From the NCBI GenBank assembly GCA_910574635.1, contig CAJTCG010000006.1:62001-126000 (forward strand): a stretch of DNA of 64,000 nucleotides, given 5' to 3'. Below are positions 25,304-33,418 of the stretch, piece by piece. The first letter of the stretch is position 1, and the number at the start of each line of letters is the position of its first letter. The notes under the pieces are model-generated. The model worked only from the letters and a program-made list of their open reading frames with translations. It had not been told where the DNA came from and did not search any database. Made by a program: the position numbers and the translations under genes. Source of the stretch: Oscillospiraceae bacterium (lineage in GTDB: Bacteria > Bacillota > Clostridia > Oscillospirales > Oscillospiraceae).

Positions 25304-25594
25304 CTATTGCTCCTCGGTCAGATGATACCGGGTGATGGTATTCTCCCGCCTTCTCGGCGGATTCATGCAGATCCAGCTGGAGTAAACCTTCTTGAGCTTC
25401 TCGTAATGGGAGCCCGTAAACTCCCGGCCATACTGAGAGGAGATCATGCGGCAGCATATGCCCCGTTTCGTCAGGGGATACCCAGGATAAAAATCGCTCT
25501 GGGCCCCCACGTTTACGATCAGGCCGATCGGCTCCCCGGAGCTGGGAGCAATGGCGCGGAATCGGATATTGTAAGTGACCGTTCCTCGCCTTCT
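25304..25594 (-). pseudogene. PD-(D/E)XK nuclease/Rpn-type transposase fragment
   Basis: Encodes GTVTYNIRFRAIAPSS, IGLIVNVGAQSDFYPGYPL and SQYGREFTGSHYEKLKKVYS, then WICMNPPRRRENTITRYHLTEEQ. This is the central part of the PD-(D/E)XK nuclease family transposases (Rpn-like) common in gut Firmicutes. It stops at HLTEEQ where relatives continue for well over 100 residues. The first part is also missing, with no ribosome site. It is a decayed fragment. About 25595-25736 holds nothing I can assign. Confidence 0.65.
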
Positions 25595-25736
25595 TTGCCT
25601 CATGCTATCACAGCTTTGCGGACGCGTCCGCTCTTTTTTCGGATGCCTGGATTTGAAAACAAGCAAATGTATTGGGCCGCCAAGGAGCCTTTTCCGTGAC
25701 CGGAAAAATTCGCCGCCGGAGCGGCAGGAGAACACC

Positions 25737-25765
25737 TTGCCAGCGGAAGAAAAAAATGTTATAAT
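25737..25765 (+). promoter_or_regulatory. Promoter of the solute-binding protein/chemoreceptor genes
   Basis: TTGCCA (25737-25742), 17-bp spacer, TATAAT (25760-25765), about 98 bases before the ATG at 25863. Confidence 0.75.
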
Positions 25766-25862
25766 ATCAGCGCTGTGTTTGCAAACGCGAACCGTCCGCC
25801 AAAAACGGCCGCGTCCCTGGAATGCGCGCGGCTCAGGAAATCCACCGGAAGGGTTTGATGCT

Positions 25863-27095
25863 ATGAAAAAGTATAGGTTTCTGCTGTTGTCCCTGGGGGC
25901 GCTGCTGTGCCTCTCCGCCTGCGGAAAGGAAGCTCCGCCGCCGGGGGACGTGAACCCGGTAAAGGAGAACGTGGAGCTGACCGTCTGGGGCGCGGAGGAG
26001 GACGAGGCGCTGCTTCAGGAGATATTTGCCTCCTTCCAAAGCCATTATGCCGGGGAGGCCGACTTCCGCATTACCTATCAGCCCCAGAGCGAGTCTCACT
26101 GCAAGGACGCCCTGCTGGAGGATTTGGAGGGCGGGGCGGACGTCTTCGCTTTTGCCGACGACCAGGTGGCCGCCCTGGCCGCCGCCGGAGGGCTGGACCC
26201 CATTGAAAACCCCGACGGCGTCCGGGCCGCAAATCTCTCCGCCGCCGTGGACGCGGCCAGCGTGGACGGGACGCTTTACGCCTATCCCCTGACGGCGGAC
26301 AACGGCTATTTTCTCTATTACAATAAGGCGTACTTCTCGGAAGAGGATGTCCAGACCCTGGACCGGATGCTGGAAATCGCGGCGGAGTCCGGGCGGCTGG
26401 CGGTGATGGACTGGTCCTCCGCCTGGTACGTCTACTCCTTCTTCGGAAACACCGGCCTGGAGGTGGGGCTGAACGAGGACGGCCTCACCAATTACTGCAC
26501 CTGGAACAGCGCCGAGGGCCCCGTTTCCGGCGTGGACGTGGCCCGGTCCATGCTGGACATCGCCGCCGGCTCCGGCTTTGAAAGCCGGACGGACGAGGAA
26601 TTCCTGGCGGGGGTGCGGGACGGCTCGGTGATCGCCGGGGTCAGCGGCGTGTGGAACGCCGTGGCCATTCAGGAGGCCTGGGGCGAAGACGCCGGGGCCG
26701 CCAAGCTGCCTACCTTCACCTGCAAGGGCCAGCAGATTCAGATGGCCTCCTTCTCCGGCTGCAAGCTCATCGGCGTAAACGCCTATTCCAAGCATCCCCA
26801 GTGGGCGGCCCGGCTGGCGGAGTGGATTACCAGTGAGGAAAACCAGCGCCTCCGCTTCGAGCTCCGGGGCCAGGGCCCCGCCAACGCCAGCGCGGCGAAT
26901 TCGCCGGAGGTTCAAGCCGCCCCCGCCATCGCGGCGCTGCTGGCCCAGTCGGAGTTCTCTCAGCTCCAGCGGGTGGGGGGCAAGTTCTGGGACCCGGTGG
27001 CGGAGTTCGCCGGGAACATGGCCCGGGGGAACCCTTCCGGCGCGGACCTCCAGGCCCAGCTGGATCGCTTAGTGGAGGGCGTGACGGCGCGATAG
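25863..27095 (+). CDS. Extracellular solute-binding lipoprotein (family 1 type)
   Basis: 410 aa from the ATG at 25863 after GGAAGGG. A lipoprotein signal peptide ends in lipobox LSAC (Cys about 20). The rest is a SBP_bac_1-type fold: LTVWGAEEDEALLQEIFASF at the N terminus, ADVFAFADDQVAALAAAGGLDPI, YAYPLTADNGYFLYYNKAYF (the usual Tyr-rich hinge) and AARLAEWITSEENQ near the C terminus. Proteins of this type bind sugars or oligosaccharides. No permease or ATPase gene is adjacent; instead a chemoreceptor follows. It may therefore serve in sensing, or share a transporter encoded elsewhere. Confidence 0.85.
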   Translation: MKKYRFLLLSLGALLCLSACGKEAPPPGDVNPVKENVELTVWGAEEDEALLQEIFASFQSHYAGEADFRITYQPQSESHCKDALLEDLEGGADVFAFADDQVAALAAAGGLDPIENPDGVRAANLSAAVDAASVDGTLYAYPLTADNGYFLYYNKAYFSEEDVQTLDRMLEIAAESGRLAVMDWSSAWYVYSFFGNTGLEVGLNEDGLTNYCTWNSAEGPVSGVDVARSMLDIAAGSGFESRTDEEFLAGVRDGSVIAGVSGVWNAVAIQEAWGEDAGAAKLPTFTCKGQQIQMASFSGCKLIGVNAYSKHPQWAARLAEWITSEENQRLRFELRGQGPANASAANSPEVQAAPAIAALLAQSEFSQLQRVGGKFWDPVAEFAGNMARGNPSGADLQAQLDRLVEGVTAR

Positions 27096-27136
27096 CCGCC
27101 ATTTGATATTCCATCATGTTTCGGGGGGAGAGAGCT

Positions 27137-28717
27137 ATGAAAGGAAAGCTGCAGCAGCGGCTGATTCTGCCCATTATCCTGCTGGGGCTGGTGACGCTGC
27201 TGTCCAATGTTTTGGCGGTATTCAGCATCAACAATGTCCACTCCAACGCGGGAACCATTGTGGACGAATATATGGTCAGCGAGGCGAAGCTGGAGGATAT
27301 CCGGCGCTCCATCATGGACATCCACCGCCTGGCCCTCAGCCATATCGTGGCGGCGGACCATGCCTCCATGATCCGCCTGGTTCAGGAGATCAAGGCGGAG
27401 GAGGCGGAGCTGGACGGGAAGCTGGCGGACTACGAGCCCTTTGTCTTTCAGGACGACGAGGCGGTCTATCAGGCCCTGCTGGCGGACTACGATGCCTTTA
27501 AGCACGCCCTGGTCCGGCTGGTCTGTGCCAGCGCCGACAGCAAAACCCAGGAGGCCTACACCATGGCCAACGGGGAAGTGGCCGACCGGAGCGAGGCGGC
27601 GGAGGAGGGTATCAACGTCCTGTCTGCCTCCGTCTCCACCCAGGCGGAGGCGGCGAAAAGCCGTCTGTTCCTGGTGTATGTCACCTCCTTGGCGGTCAGC
27701 GCCGGGACGCTGCTGGCGGGGATTCTTTTGGTGTGGGCGGCCCTGCGGATCATTCGCAAATACGTCATTGCCCCCATTCGGGGAGCCATGGACACCCTTC
27801 AGGACAGCTCCCAGCGCATCAGCGGCGTGGTGGGTGAGGTGCGGAAGCGGACCCGGACCTCCAGCGGCAGCGCCCGGGAGCTCTCCGGGCTGACGGAGCA
27901 CCTCTCCGCCGCCCTGGAGGAGATTGCGGGGAACACCGCCGCCATCACCGCCAGCGCCTCCGGCACCCAGGAGGACGCCGTCCAAATGGCGGAGGACTGC
28001 GCCGCCATCACCGCCTATTCCGTGGAGATGCGGGGCCGGGCGGAGGAGATGGAGCGGTCCGCCCGGGAGGAGATGGAGACGGTCCGGGCCCGGACGGAGG
28101 AGATCACGGCCTCCCTGGACCGGGCCATCGAAAAGAGCCGGAGCGTGGACCGCATCAGCGCCCTGACCAAGGACATCCTGTCGATTTCCTCCTCCACGGA
28201 CCTGATTGCCATCAATGCCGCCGTGGAGGCCACCCGTGCCGGGGAGGCGGGAAAGGGCTTCGCCGTGGTGGCCCGGGAGATTCGCCGTTTGGCGGACTCC
28301 TGCGCGGAGACTGCCAGCCATATCCAGGAGGTCAGCGGCGTGGTCACCGGAGCGGTGGACTACCTCTCCGGCAGCGCCCGGGAGCTGACGGAATATCTGG
28401 GGAAAGCCCTCCGGGACCAGCTGGAGCAGTCTGTCCGGTCCGGGCGGCAGTACCGGGAGGACGCGGCCTACATCCAAGGGACCATGGACTCCTTCAACGG
28501 TCAGGCGGAGCGGCTCCGGGAGTCCATGGAAGACGTGGCCGCCTCCATTTCCAGCATTTCCAGCGCGGTGGAGGAGGCGGTGGCCGGGGTTACCGGCGCG
28601 GCGGACAGCACCCGCGCCCTGGCGGGAGACATGGCGGGCATTACCTCCGGCATGGACACAAACCAGGAGATTGTGGGCGAACTGCAAAAGCAGGTGGACG
28701 TGTTCGCGAACCTCTGA
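27137..28717 (+). CDS. Methyl-accepting chemotaxis protein (membrane receptor)
   Basis: 526 aa from the ATG at 27137 after GGGGGGAG. Membrane helix 1 lies at about 10-32, an extracellular four-helix-bundle type sensor at about 33-180, and helix 2 at about 182-205. A short HAMP-like segment and a long signalling coiled coil follow, with tip SSSTDLIAINAAVEATRAGE then AGKGFAVVAREIRRLAD. The tip reads STDLIAINAAVEATRAGE where DQTNLLALNAAIEAARAGE is common. It lies 41 bases after the solute-binding protein gene and shares its promoter, so ligand-loaded binding protein may be its stimulus. Confidence 0.92.
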   Translation: MKGKLQQRLILPIILLGLVTLLSNVLAVFSINNVHSNAGTIVDEYMVSEAKLEDIRRSIMDIHRLALSHIVAADHASMIRLVQEIKAEEAELDGKLADYEPFVFQDDEAVYQALLADYDAFKHALVRLVCASADSKTQEAYTMANGEVADRSEAAEEGINVLSASVSTQAEAAKSRLFLVYVTSLAVSAGTLLAGILLVWAALRIIRKYVIAPIRGAMDTLQDSSQRISGVVGEVRKRTRTSSGSARELSGLTEHLSAALEEIAGNTAAITASASGTQEDAVQMAEDCAAITAYSVEMRGRAEEMERSAREEMETVRARTEEITASLDRAIEKSRSVDRISALTKDILSISSSTDLIAINAAVEATRAGEAGKGFAVVAREIRRLADSCAETASHIQEVSGVVTGAVDYLSGSARELTEYLGKALRDQLEQSVRSGRQYREDAAYIQGTMDSFNGQAERLRESMEDVAASISSISSAVEEAVAGVTGAADSTRALAGDMAGITSGMDTNQEIVGELQKQVDVFANL

Positions 28718-28735
28718 GAAGCATACATAAGAAAC

Positions 28736-28764
28736 GGGCGGCGGACGCTTTGCGTCCGCCGCCC
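28736..28764. terminator. Hairpin after the membrane chemoreceptor
   Basis: Stem GGGCGGCGGACGC/GCGTCCGCCGCCC with loop TTT, 18 bases after the stop and between convergent genes. The stem core equals that at 22322-22350. The poly-T tract is poor on both sides. Confidence 0.65.
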
Positions 28765-28800
28765 TTGATTCATTTGAGTACCGATGTAAAAGTTCCGCTG

Positions 28801-29181
28801 TCACGGTCTCCGGCCCGTTTCCGCCAAAACGGGTTCCTCATGCCCGGCGGTTTCGTCCAGCCGGGCCTCTTCGTTCTTGATCTCCCAGTGGATGATAAAG
28901 GTCAAGGCGCCCCGGAGCAGAATCACCAGACCCAGAACCATAAGCTCGCTCAGCTCCCGGACCAGCACGGTCCGCAGCACCTCGCCGCCCAGCTTGAACT
29001 CCAGGGCCAGGGAAATGCCCTGGGCCAGGGAGAGGCGGATGTGGGGCTTGCGCTTCGCGTAGCCGATGATGCTTTTCACCGCCGTGATCAGCAGAACGGC
29101 TACGCCGGCGCACTCCAGCAGCAGCACGCCGTATTGGACGATTAGCTGGAAGATCGCTTCGATTTGGTGGAGCAGCGCCAT
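28801..29181 (-). CDS. DUF1622 membrane protein
   Basis: 126 aa. Membrane helices lie at about 14-36 and 70-95, with a cytosolic loop between them (VKSIIGYAKRKPHIRLSLAQGISLALEFKLGGEVLRTVL), which is the DUF1622 signature. The C terminus is acidic. The start ATG follows AAAGGGGGA. The family is widespread in bacteria and of unknown function. It lies downstream of the XRE regulator gene, 65 bases away, possibly in one unit. Confidence 0.85.
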   Translation of the reverse strand: MALLHQIEAIFQLIVQYGVLLLECAGVAVLLITAVKSIIGYAKRKPHIRLSLAQGISLALEFKLGGEVLRTVLVRELSELMVLGLVILLRGALTFIIHWEIKNEEARLDETAGHEEPVLAETGRRP

Positions 29182-29246
29182 AAGCGGAATCCCCCTTTCG
29201 TAAATGGAGCGCTTGGAGCGGGACGGAAACCCTTGCGGCCTTGGGC

Positions 29247-29702
29247 TTATCTCCGCCCCAGCTCCCGCCGGACGGCCTTGGCCAAAAGCTCCTGCCCCTC
29301 GGGGGAGCGGAGGGCCTCCAGGGCCGCGTCCCGCATCAGGGCCTGGAAGGAGGGGCTTTTCAGCAGCGCGCCGAAGACCGCGCCGTCCTCCTGCACCGCC
29401 GCCGGGCGGGGCTTTTTTGAAACGGGCGGGGCCGCCGGAGTCCGGACGGGCTCCTCTGTGGGCACATTGCCGGAGAGCCAGCTGTCTCCCCCGGCGGAGT
29501 CGTCGCTCTCGCCCCGGAGATAGGGGAGGGTGACGGAAAAGTAGTCCGCCAGCTTCCGCTGCTGGTCCTGGGTGGGCGTCTGCCGCCCGGTTTCAAACTT
29601 CTCCATGGCCGTCTTGGGGAAGCCCAGGGCGGCGGAAAGGGCGGGACGGCTGATTCCCCGCTCCATGCGGAGCGCCTCCAGGCGCTGCGCCATTGTTACC
29701 AT
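29247..29702 (-). CDS. XRE-family transcriptional regulator
   Basis: 151 aa. An N-terminal HTH (about 5-60: RLEALRMERGISRPALSAALGFPKTAMEKFETGRQTPTQDQQRKLADYF) is followed by a Pro/Ala-rich linker and an unassigned helical C terminus. It starts at ATG after GGAGG. The target is unknown; the DUF1622 gene downstream is the nearest candidate. Confidence 0.85.
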   Translation of the reverse strand: MVTMAQRLEALRMERGISRPALSAALGFPKTAMEKFETGRQTPTQDQQRKLADYFSVTLPYLRGESDDSAGGDSWLSGNVPTEEPVRTPAAPPVSKKPRPAAVQEDGAVFGALLKSPSFQALMRDAALEALRSPEGQELLAKAVRRELGRR

Positions 29703-29750
29703 GATGAAAACCTCCGTTTGAGGCGCGGCGAAGGCCGCGCCTCTGGTTTC

Positions 29751-30281
29751 TTATCCCCGCCGGTCCGGCAGGAGGACGACGCTTCCCGCCGCCCGGGTGG
29801 CGTTCAGGTCGATGAGCCGCTGGTTGGAGCTGCCCCGGAAGCGGAGGGAGATGTCCTTCAGCGCCTCCACAAAGCGGCCGTCCACCAGCACGTCCAGAAG
29901 GGACAGCAGCTCCTCCGTGGCCTCGCAGCGGGGATAGCTTCCCTCCGTCAGCAGCTCCTCGTAGGTGAAGCCGCTGAACGCCCAGATGTTCTTTTCCGGG
30001 TACGCCGCCCGCACCTTTCGCAGGAAGGGGAGGAGTGCCCGCTGGTTTTCCGGCTCAAAGGGCTCGCCGCCCAAAACCGTCAGGCCGCTGACATAGCTGG
30101 GGGAGAGAAGGGCGAGAATCCGGTCCTCCGTCTCCTCCGTAAAGGGCTGGCCGTAGTCAAAGGCCCAGGTCTGGGGCTGGAAGCAGTGCTCACAGTGGTT
30201 GGTGCAGCCGGAGACGAAGAGGCTGACCCGGACGCCCTCGCCGTTGGCGACGTCGCAGTCTTTGATTTCTCCGTAATACAT
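29751..30281 (-). CDS. nrdG: Anaerobic ribonucleotide reductase activating protein
   Basis: 176 aa. A radical-SAM enzyme that installs the glycyl radical on NrdD. The 4Fe-4S motif is CTNHCEHC (about residues 26-33). LTVLGGEPFEPEN is the SAM-binding GGE motif, and WAFSGFTYEEL follows. The ATG at 30281 begins 5 bases after the nrdD stop; longer upstream readings would overlap nrdD. Typical length. Works only in anaerobic cytosol. Confidence 0.95.
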   Translation of the reverse strand: MYYGEIKDCDVANGEGVRVSLFVSGCTNHCEHCFQPQTWAFDYGQPFTEETEDRILALLSPSYVSGLTVLGGEPFEPENQRALLPFLRKVRAAYPEKNIWAFSGFTYEELLTEGSYPRCEATEELLSLLDVLVDGRFVEALKDISLRFRGSSNQRLIDLNATRAAGSVVLLPDRRG

Positions 30282-30286
30282 GGCCC

Positions 30287-32464
30287 TTACAGGTGCAGCA
30301 CCCGGTCCCGGATCTCCTGGGTCCGGCCCTGGTTCCAGTACTGGGTCCCGATGTAGCCGCAGGTCCGCCGGGCCACGTTCATCTTGTCCTGGTCCGTGTT
30401 GCCGCACTTGGGGCATTTCCAGACCAGCTTGCCGTGCTCTTCCTCAATCTGGATTTCCCCGTCCCAGCCGCAGACCTGACAGTAGTCGCTTTTGGTGTTC
30501 AGCTCGGCGTAGATGATGTTGTCGTAGATGAATTTCATCACCTGGAGCACCGCCTCCAGATTGTTCTGCATGTCCGGCACCTCCACGTAGCTGATGGCAC
30601 CGCCGGGGGAGAGGTGCTGGAACTGGGCCTCGAACTTCAGCTTGTCGAAGGCGTTGATCTGCTCCGTCACATGGACGTGGTAGGAGTTTGTAATATAGCC
30701 CTTGTCGTTGATGCCCTCCACAATGCCGAAGCGGCGCTGGAGGCACTTGGCGAATTTGTAGGTGGTGGACTCCAGGGGGGTGCCGTAGAGACTGAAATCG
30801 ATGTTGTGCTCCGCCTTCCACTTCCGGCAGGCGGCGTTCATGGTTTCCATGATCTCCAGGGCGAAGGGGGTGGCGGAGGGGTCCGTGTGGCTCTTGCCGG
30901 TCATGTACTTCACGCATTCGTAAAGCCCGGCGTAGCCCAGGGAGATGGTGGAGTAGCCGCCGTAGAGCAGCTTGTCGATGGGCTCGCCCTTTTTGAGCCG
31001 GGCGCAGGCGCCGTACTGCCACAAAATGGGGGCCACGTCGGAGGGCGTGCCCTTCAAGCGCTCATGGCGGCACAGCAGGGCCTGGTGGCACAGCTCCAGC
31101 CGCTCCTCAAAAATCTCCCAGAATTTTTCAATGTTCCCGCCGGAGCTCAGGGCCACGTCGGGGAGGTTGATGGTCACCACGCCCTGGTTGAACCGCCCGT
31201 AATACTTGGGCTTCCCGGTCTCCGGGTCCACGTAGGGCGTCAGGAAGCTGCGGCAGCCCATGCAGGTGTAGCAGTGGCCCTCGCCGTTTTTGTCCACCTT
31301 CAGCTCCAGCATCTTCTTCTCAGAGATGTAGTCCGGGACCATCCGCTTGGCGGTGCATTTGGCCGCCAGCTTGGTGAGGTACCAGTAGGGGGCGTCCTCG
31401 CGGATGTTGTCCTCCTCCAGCACGTAGATGAGCTTGGGGAAGGCGGGGGTGATCCACACGCCGTCCTCGTTTTTCACGCCCTCATAGCGCTGCTCCAGAG
31501 TCTCCTCGATGATGAGGGCCAGGTCCTTGCGCTCCTGCTCGTTCTTGGCCTCGCCGAGATACATGAAGACCGTGACAAAGGGGGCCTGTCCGTTGGTGGT
31601 CAAGAGGGTCAGCACCTGGTACTGGATGGTCTGGACGCCGCCCCGGACCTCCTCCCGGAGGCGGGTCTCCACCAGCTTGGAGAGGCTGTCCTCGTCCAGG
31701 ATGACGCCGATTTCCTTCAGCTCCCGTTCCACGATAACCCGGAGCTTCTTCCGGCTCACGTCCACAAAGGGGGCCAGGTGGGCCAGGGAGATGGACTGAC
31801 CGCCGTACTGGTTGGAGGCCACCTGGGCCACAATCTGAGTGGCGATGTTGCAGGCGGTGGCGAAGCTGTGGGGCCGCTCAATGAGGGTCCCGGTGATGAC
31901 GGTGCCGTTTTGCAGCATGTCCTCCAGGTTCACCAGGTCGCAGTTGTGCATGTGCTGGGCGAAATAGTCGGAGTCGTGGAAATGGATGATGCCCTCCTGA
32001 TGGGCCTCCACAATCTCCTTGGGCAGCAGCAGCCGCTCGCTGAGGTCCCGGGAGACCTCGCCGGCCATGTAGTCCCGCTGGGTGGAGTTCACCACCGGGT
32101 TCTTGTTGGAGTTTTCCTGCTTGGCCTCCTCGTTGCAGCATTCAATGAGGCTGAGGATGCGGTCGTCCGTGGTGTTGCTCCGGCGGACCAGGGAGCGGGT
32201 ATAGCGGTAGGTGACGTAGTTCTTCGCCACCTCGAAGGCCCCGTGGGCCATAATCTGGTATTCCACCAGATCCTGAATCTCTTCCACAGAGGGGGAACGG
32301 CCCAGCTCCTGACACGCCAGCTCCACGGATTCCGCGATGCGCCGGACCTGGGTGGCGGTCATGCGCTTTTCCGCGTCGATGCTCTCGTTGGCACGGGTGA
32401 TGGCCGATAAGATCTTGGTGATGTCGAACGAGACCTCGGTGCCGTTTCTTTTGATAACTTTCAT
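30287..32464 (-). CDS. nrdD: Anaerobic ribonucleoside-triphosphate reductase (class III)
   Basis: 725 aa. The N-terminal ATP-cone (about 1-90, VIKRNGTEVSFDITKILSAI) gives allosteric control. The catalytic barrel follows. A zinc site of two Cys pairs (CQVCGWDG and CPKCGN) precedes the glycyl-radical loop RRTCGYIGTQYWNQGR near the C terminus. It makes dNTPs without oxygen. Start ATG after AGGGGGAT; the in-frame extension to 32551 has no ribosome site. A palindrome overlaps the promoter region. Confidence 0.97.
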   Translation of the reverse strand: MKVIKRNGTEVSFDITKILSAITRANESIDAEKRMTATQVRRIAESVELACQELGRSPSVEEIQDLVEYQIMAHGAFEVAKNYVTYRYTRSLVRRSNTTDDRILSLIECCNEEAKQENSNKNPVVNSTQRDYMAGEVSRDLSERLLLPKEIVEAHQEGIIHFHDSDYFAQHMHNCDLVNLEDMLQNGTVITGTLIERPHSFATACNIATQIVAQVASNQYGGQSISLAHLAPFVDVSRKKLRVIVERELKEIGVILDEDSLSKLVETRLREEVRGGVQTIQYQVLTLLTTNGQAPFVTVFMYLGEAKNEQERKDLALIIEETLEQRYEGVKNEDGVWITPAFPKLIYVLEEDNIREDAPYWYLTKLAAKCTAKRMVPDYISEKKMLELKVDKNGEGHCYTCMGCRSFLTPYVDPETGKPKYYGRFNQGVVTINLPDVALSSGGNIEKFWEIFEERLELCHQALLCRHERLKGTPSDVAPILWQYGACARLKKGEPIDKLLYGGYSTISLGYAGLYECVKYMTGKSHTDPSATPFALEIMETMNAACRKWKAEHNIDFSLYGTPLESTTYKFAKCLQRRFGIVEGINDKGYITNSYHVHVTEQINAFDKLKFEAQFQHLSPGGAISYVEVPDMQNNLEAVLQVMKFIYDNIIYAELNTKSDYCQVCGWDGEIQIEEEHGKLVWKCPKCGNTDQDKMNVARRTCGYIGTQYWNQGRTQEIRDRVLHL

Positions 32465-32498
32465 TTGTATCCCCCTAGCAGTAATTATACACGCAGTA

Positions 32499-32518
32499 GT
32501 AATCGCGCCCGCGATTAC
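32499..32518. promoter_or_regulatory. 20-bp palindrome in the nrdD promoter region
   Basis: Perfect GTAATCGCG/CGCGATTAC with a 2-bp centre, just upstream of a TATAAT (minus strand, near 32486) that could be the nrdD -10. It may be a repressor site. It does not match the NrdR box. Confidence 0.5.
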
Positions 32519-32710
32519 CACAATACTTTGGCAGTAGGCCAAGCATAACACACAAGATATAGGGGGCGCAAGTGCTTTTTGCTACATTCTTGAAAAAAAT
32601 TCCGGACCGGCGGAGGCCGTAATCCCCCAACGCCAGGCGCGGCAAGGGTTTGCGGGTTAATGGAAAAATTTGTTAATTTTTTTAGGAAAATTTTACAAAT
32701 CGCCGGGCCG

Positions 32711-33418
32711 TTACTCGCCCTCCGCCAGCCGGTAGCCCACGCCCACCTCGGTGAAAAGGTACTCCGGCTCGGCGGGGTTGCGCTCAATCTTGCGGCGGAT
32801 GTTGGCCATGTTGACCCGGAGGATCTGGTTGCCGCTTCCCGCCCGGGGGCCCCAGAGCTCCTTGATGATGGCATCGTAGGTCAGCACCTTCCCGGCGTGC
32901 TTGCCAAGCAATGCCACGATGCGAAACTCGCTGAGGGTCAGCTTCACGTTTTCCCCCCGGACCAGCACCTGGTGCTTGTTGTAGTCGATGACCAGCTCCC
33001 CCACGGAATAGGTGCCCTTCTGGGCGATTTCGTCGTTGCCGCTGGCGGTGCGGGTGTGGCGGATGGCCGTGCGGACCCGGGCCAGCAGCTCGGCGGTGCC
33101 GAAGGGCTTGGTCAGATAGTCGTCGGCCCCCTGGTCCAGGGCCGTCACCTTGTCCCGCTCGTGAGAGCGGGCGGAGACCACCACCACCGGCAGGCTGGAC
33201 CAGCTCCGCAGCTGCCGGAGGATGTCCAGCCCGTCCATGTCGGGCAGGCCCAAATCCAAAATCACCAGATCCGGGCAGTGGGAGGAGATCATGGAAAGCC
33301 CCTCCGCCCCGGTGCGGGCCTGGATGGTCTCATAGCCCTGACCGTCCAGCACGGCGGCGATGAACTGGGCGATGCTCTTCTCGTCCTCGACGACCAATAT
33401 CTTTTCCCGTATATTCAT
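32711..33418 (-). CDS. OmpR-family response regulator (KdpE-like)
   Basis: 235 aa. Receiver domain: VVEDEKSIAQFI, phosphoacceptor in LVILDLGLPDMDG (Asp about 54), Lys in DDYLTKPFG. Winged helix about 130-230 with LLGKHAGKVLTYDAIIKELWG and the KdpE-type end RVNMANIRRKIERNPAEPEYLFTEVGVGYRL. It overlaps the kinase gene by 4 bases. KdpE normally controls a K+ pump, but no kdpFABC is present, so the target may differ. Confidence 0.92.
   Translation of the reverse strand: MNIREKILVVEDEKSIAQFIAAVLDGQGYETIQARTGAEGLSMISSHCPDLVILDLGLPDMDGLDILRQLRSWSSLPVVVVSARSHERDKVTALDQGADDYLTKPFGTAELLARVRTAIRHTRTASGNDEIAQKGTYSVGELVIDYNKHQVLVRGENVKLTLSEFRIVALLGKHAGKVLTYDAIIKELWGPRAGSGNQILRVNMANIRRKIERNPAEPEYLFTEVGVGYRLAEGE

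Noticed and set aside
30293..32410. Long plus-strand open frame (705 codons) across nrdD
   Set aside because: Shadow of nrdD, which has all expected motifs; the antisense product has no recognisable domain.
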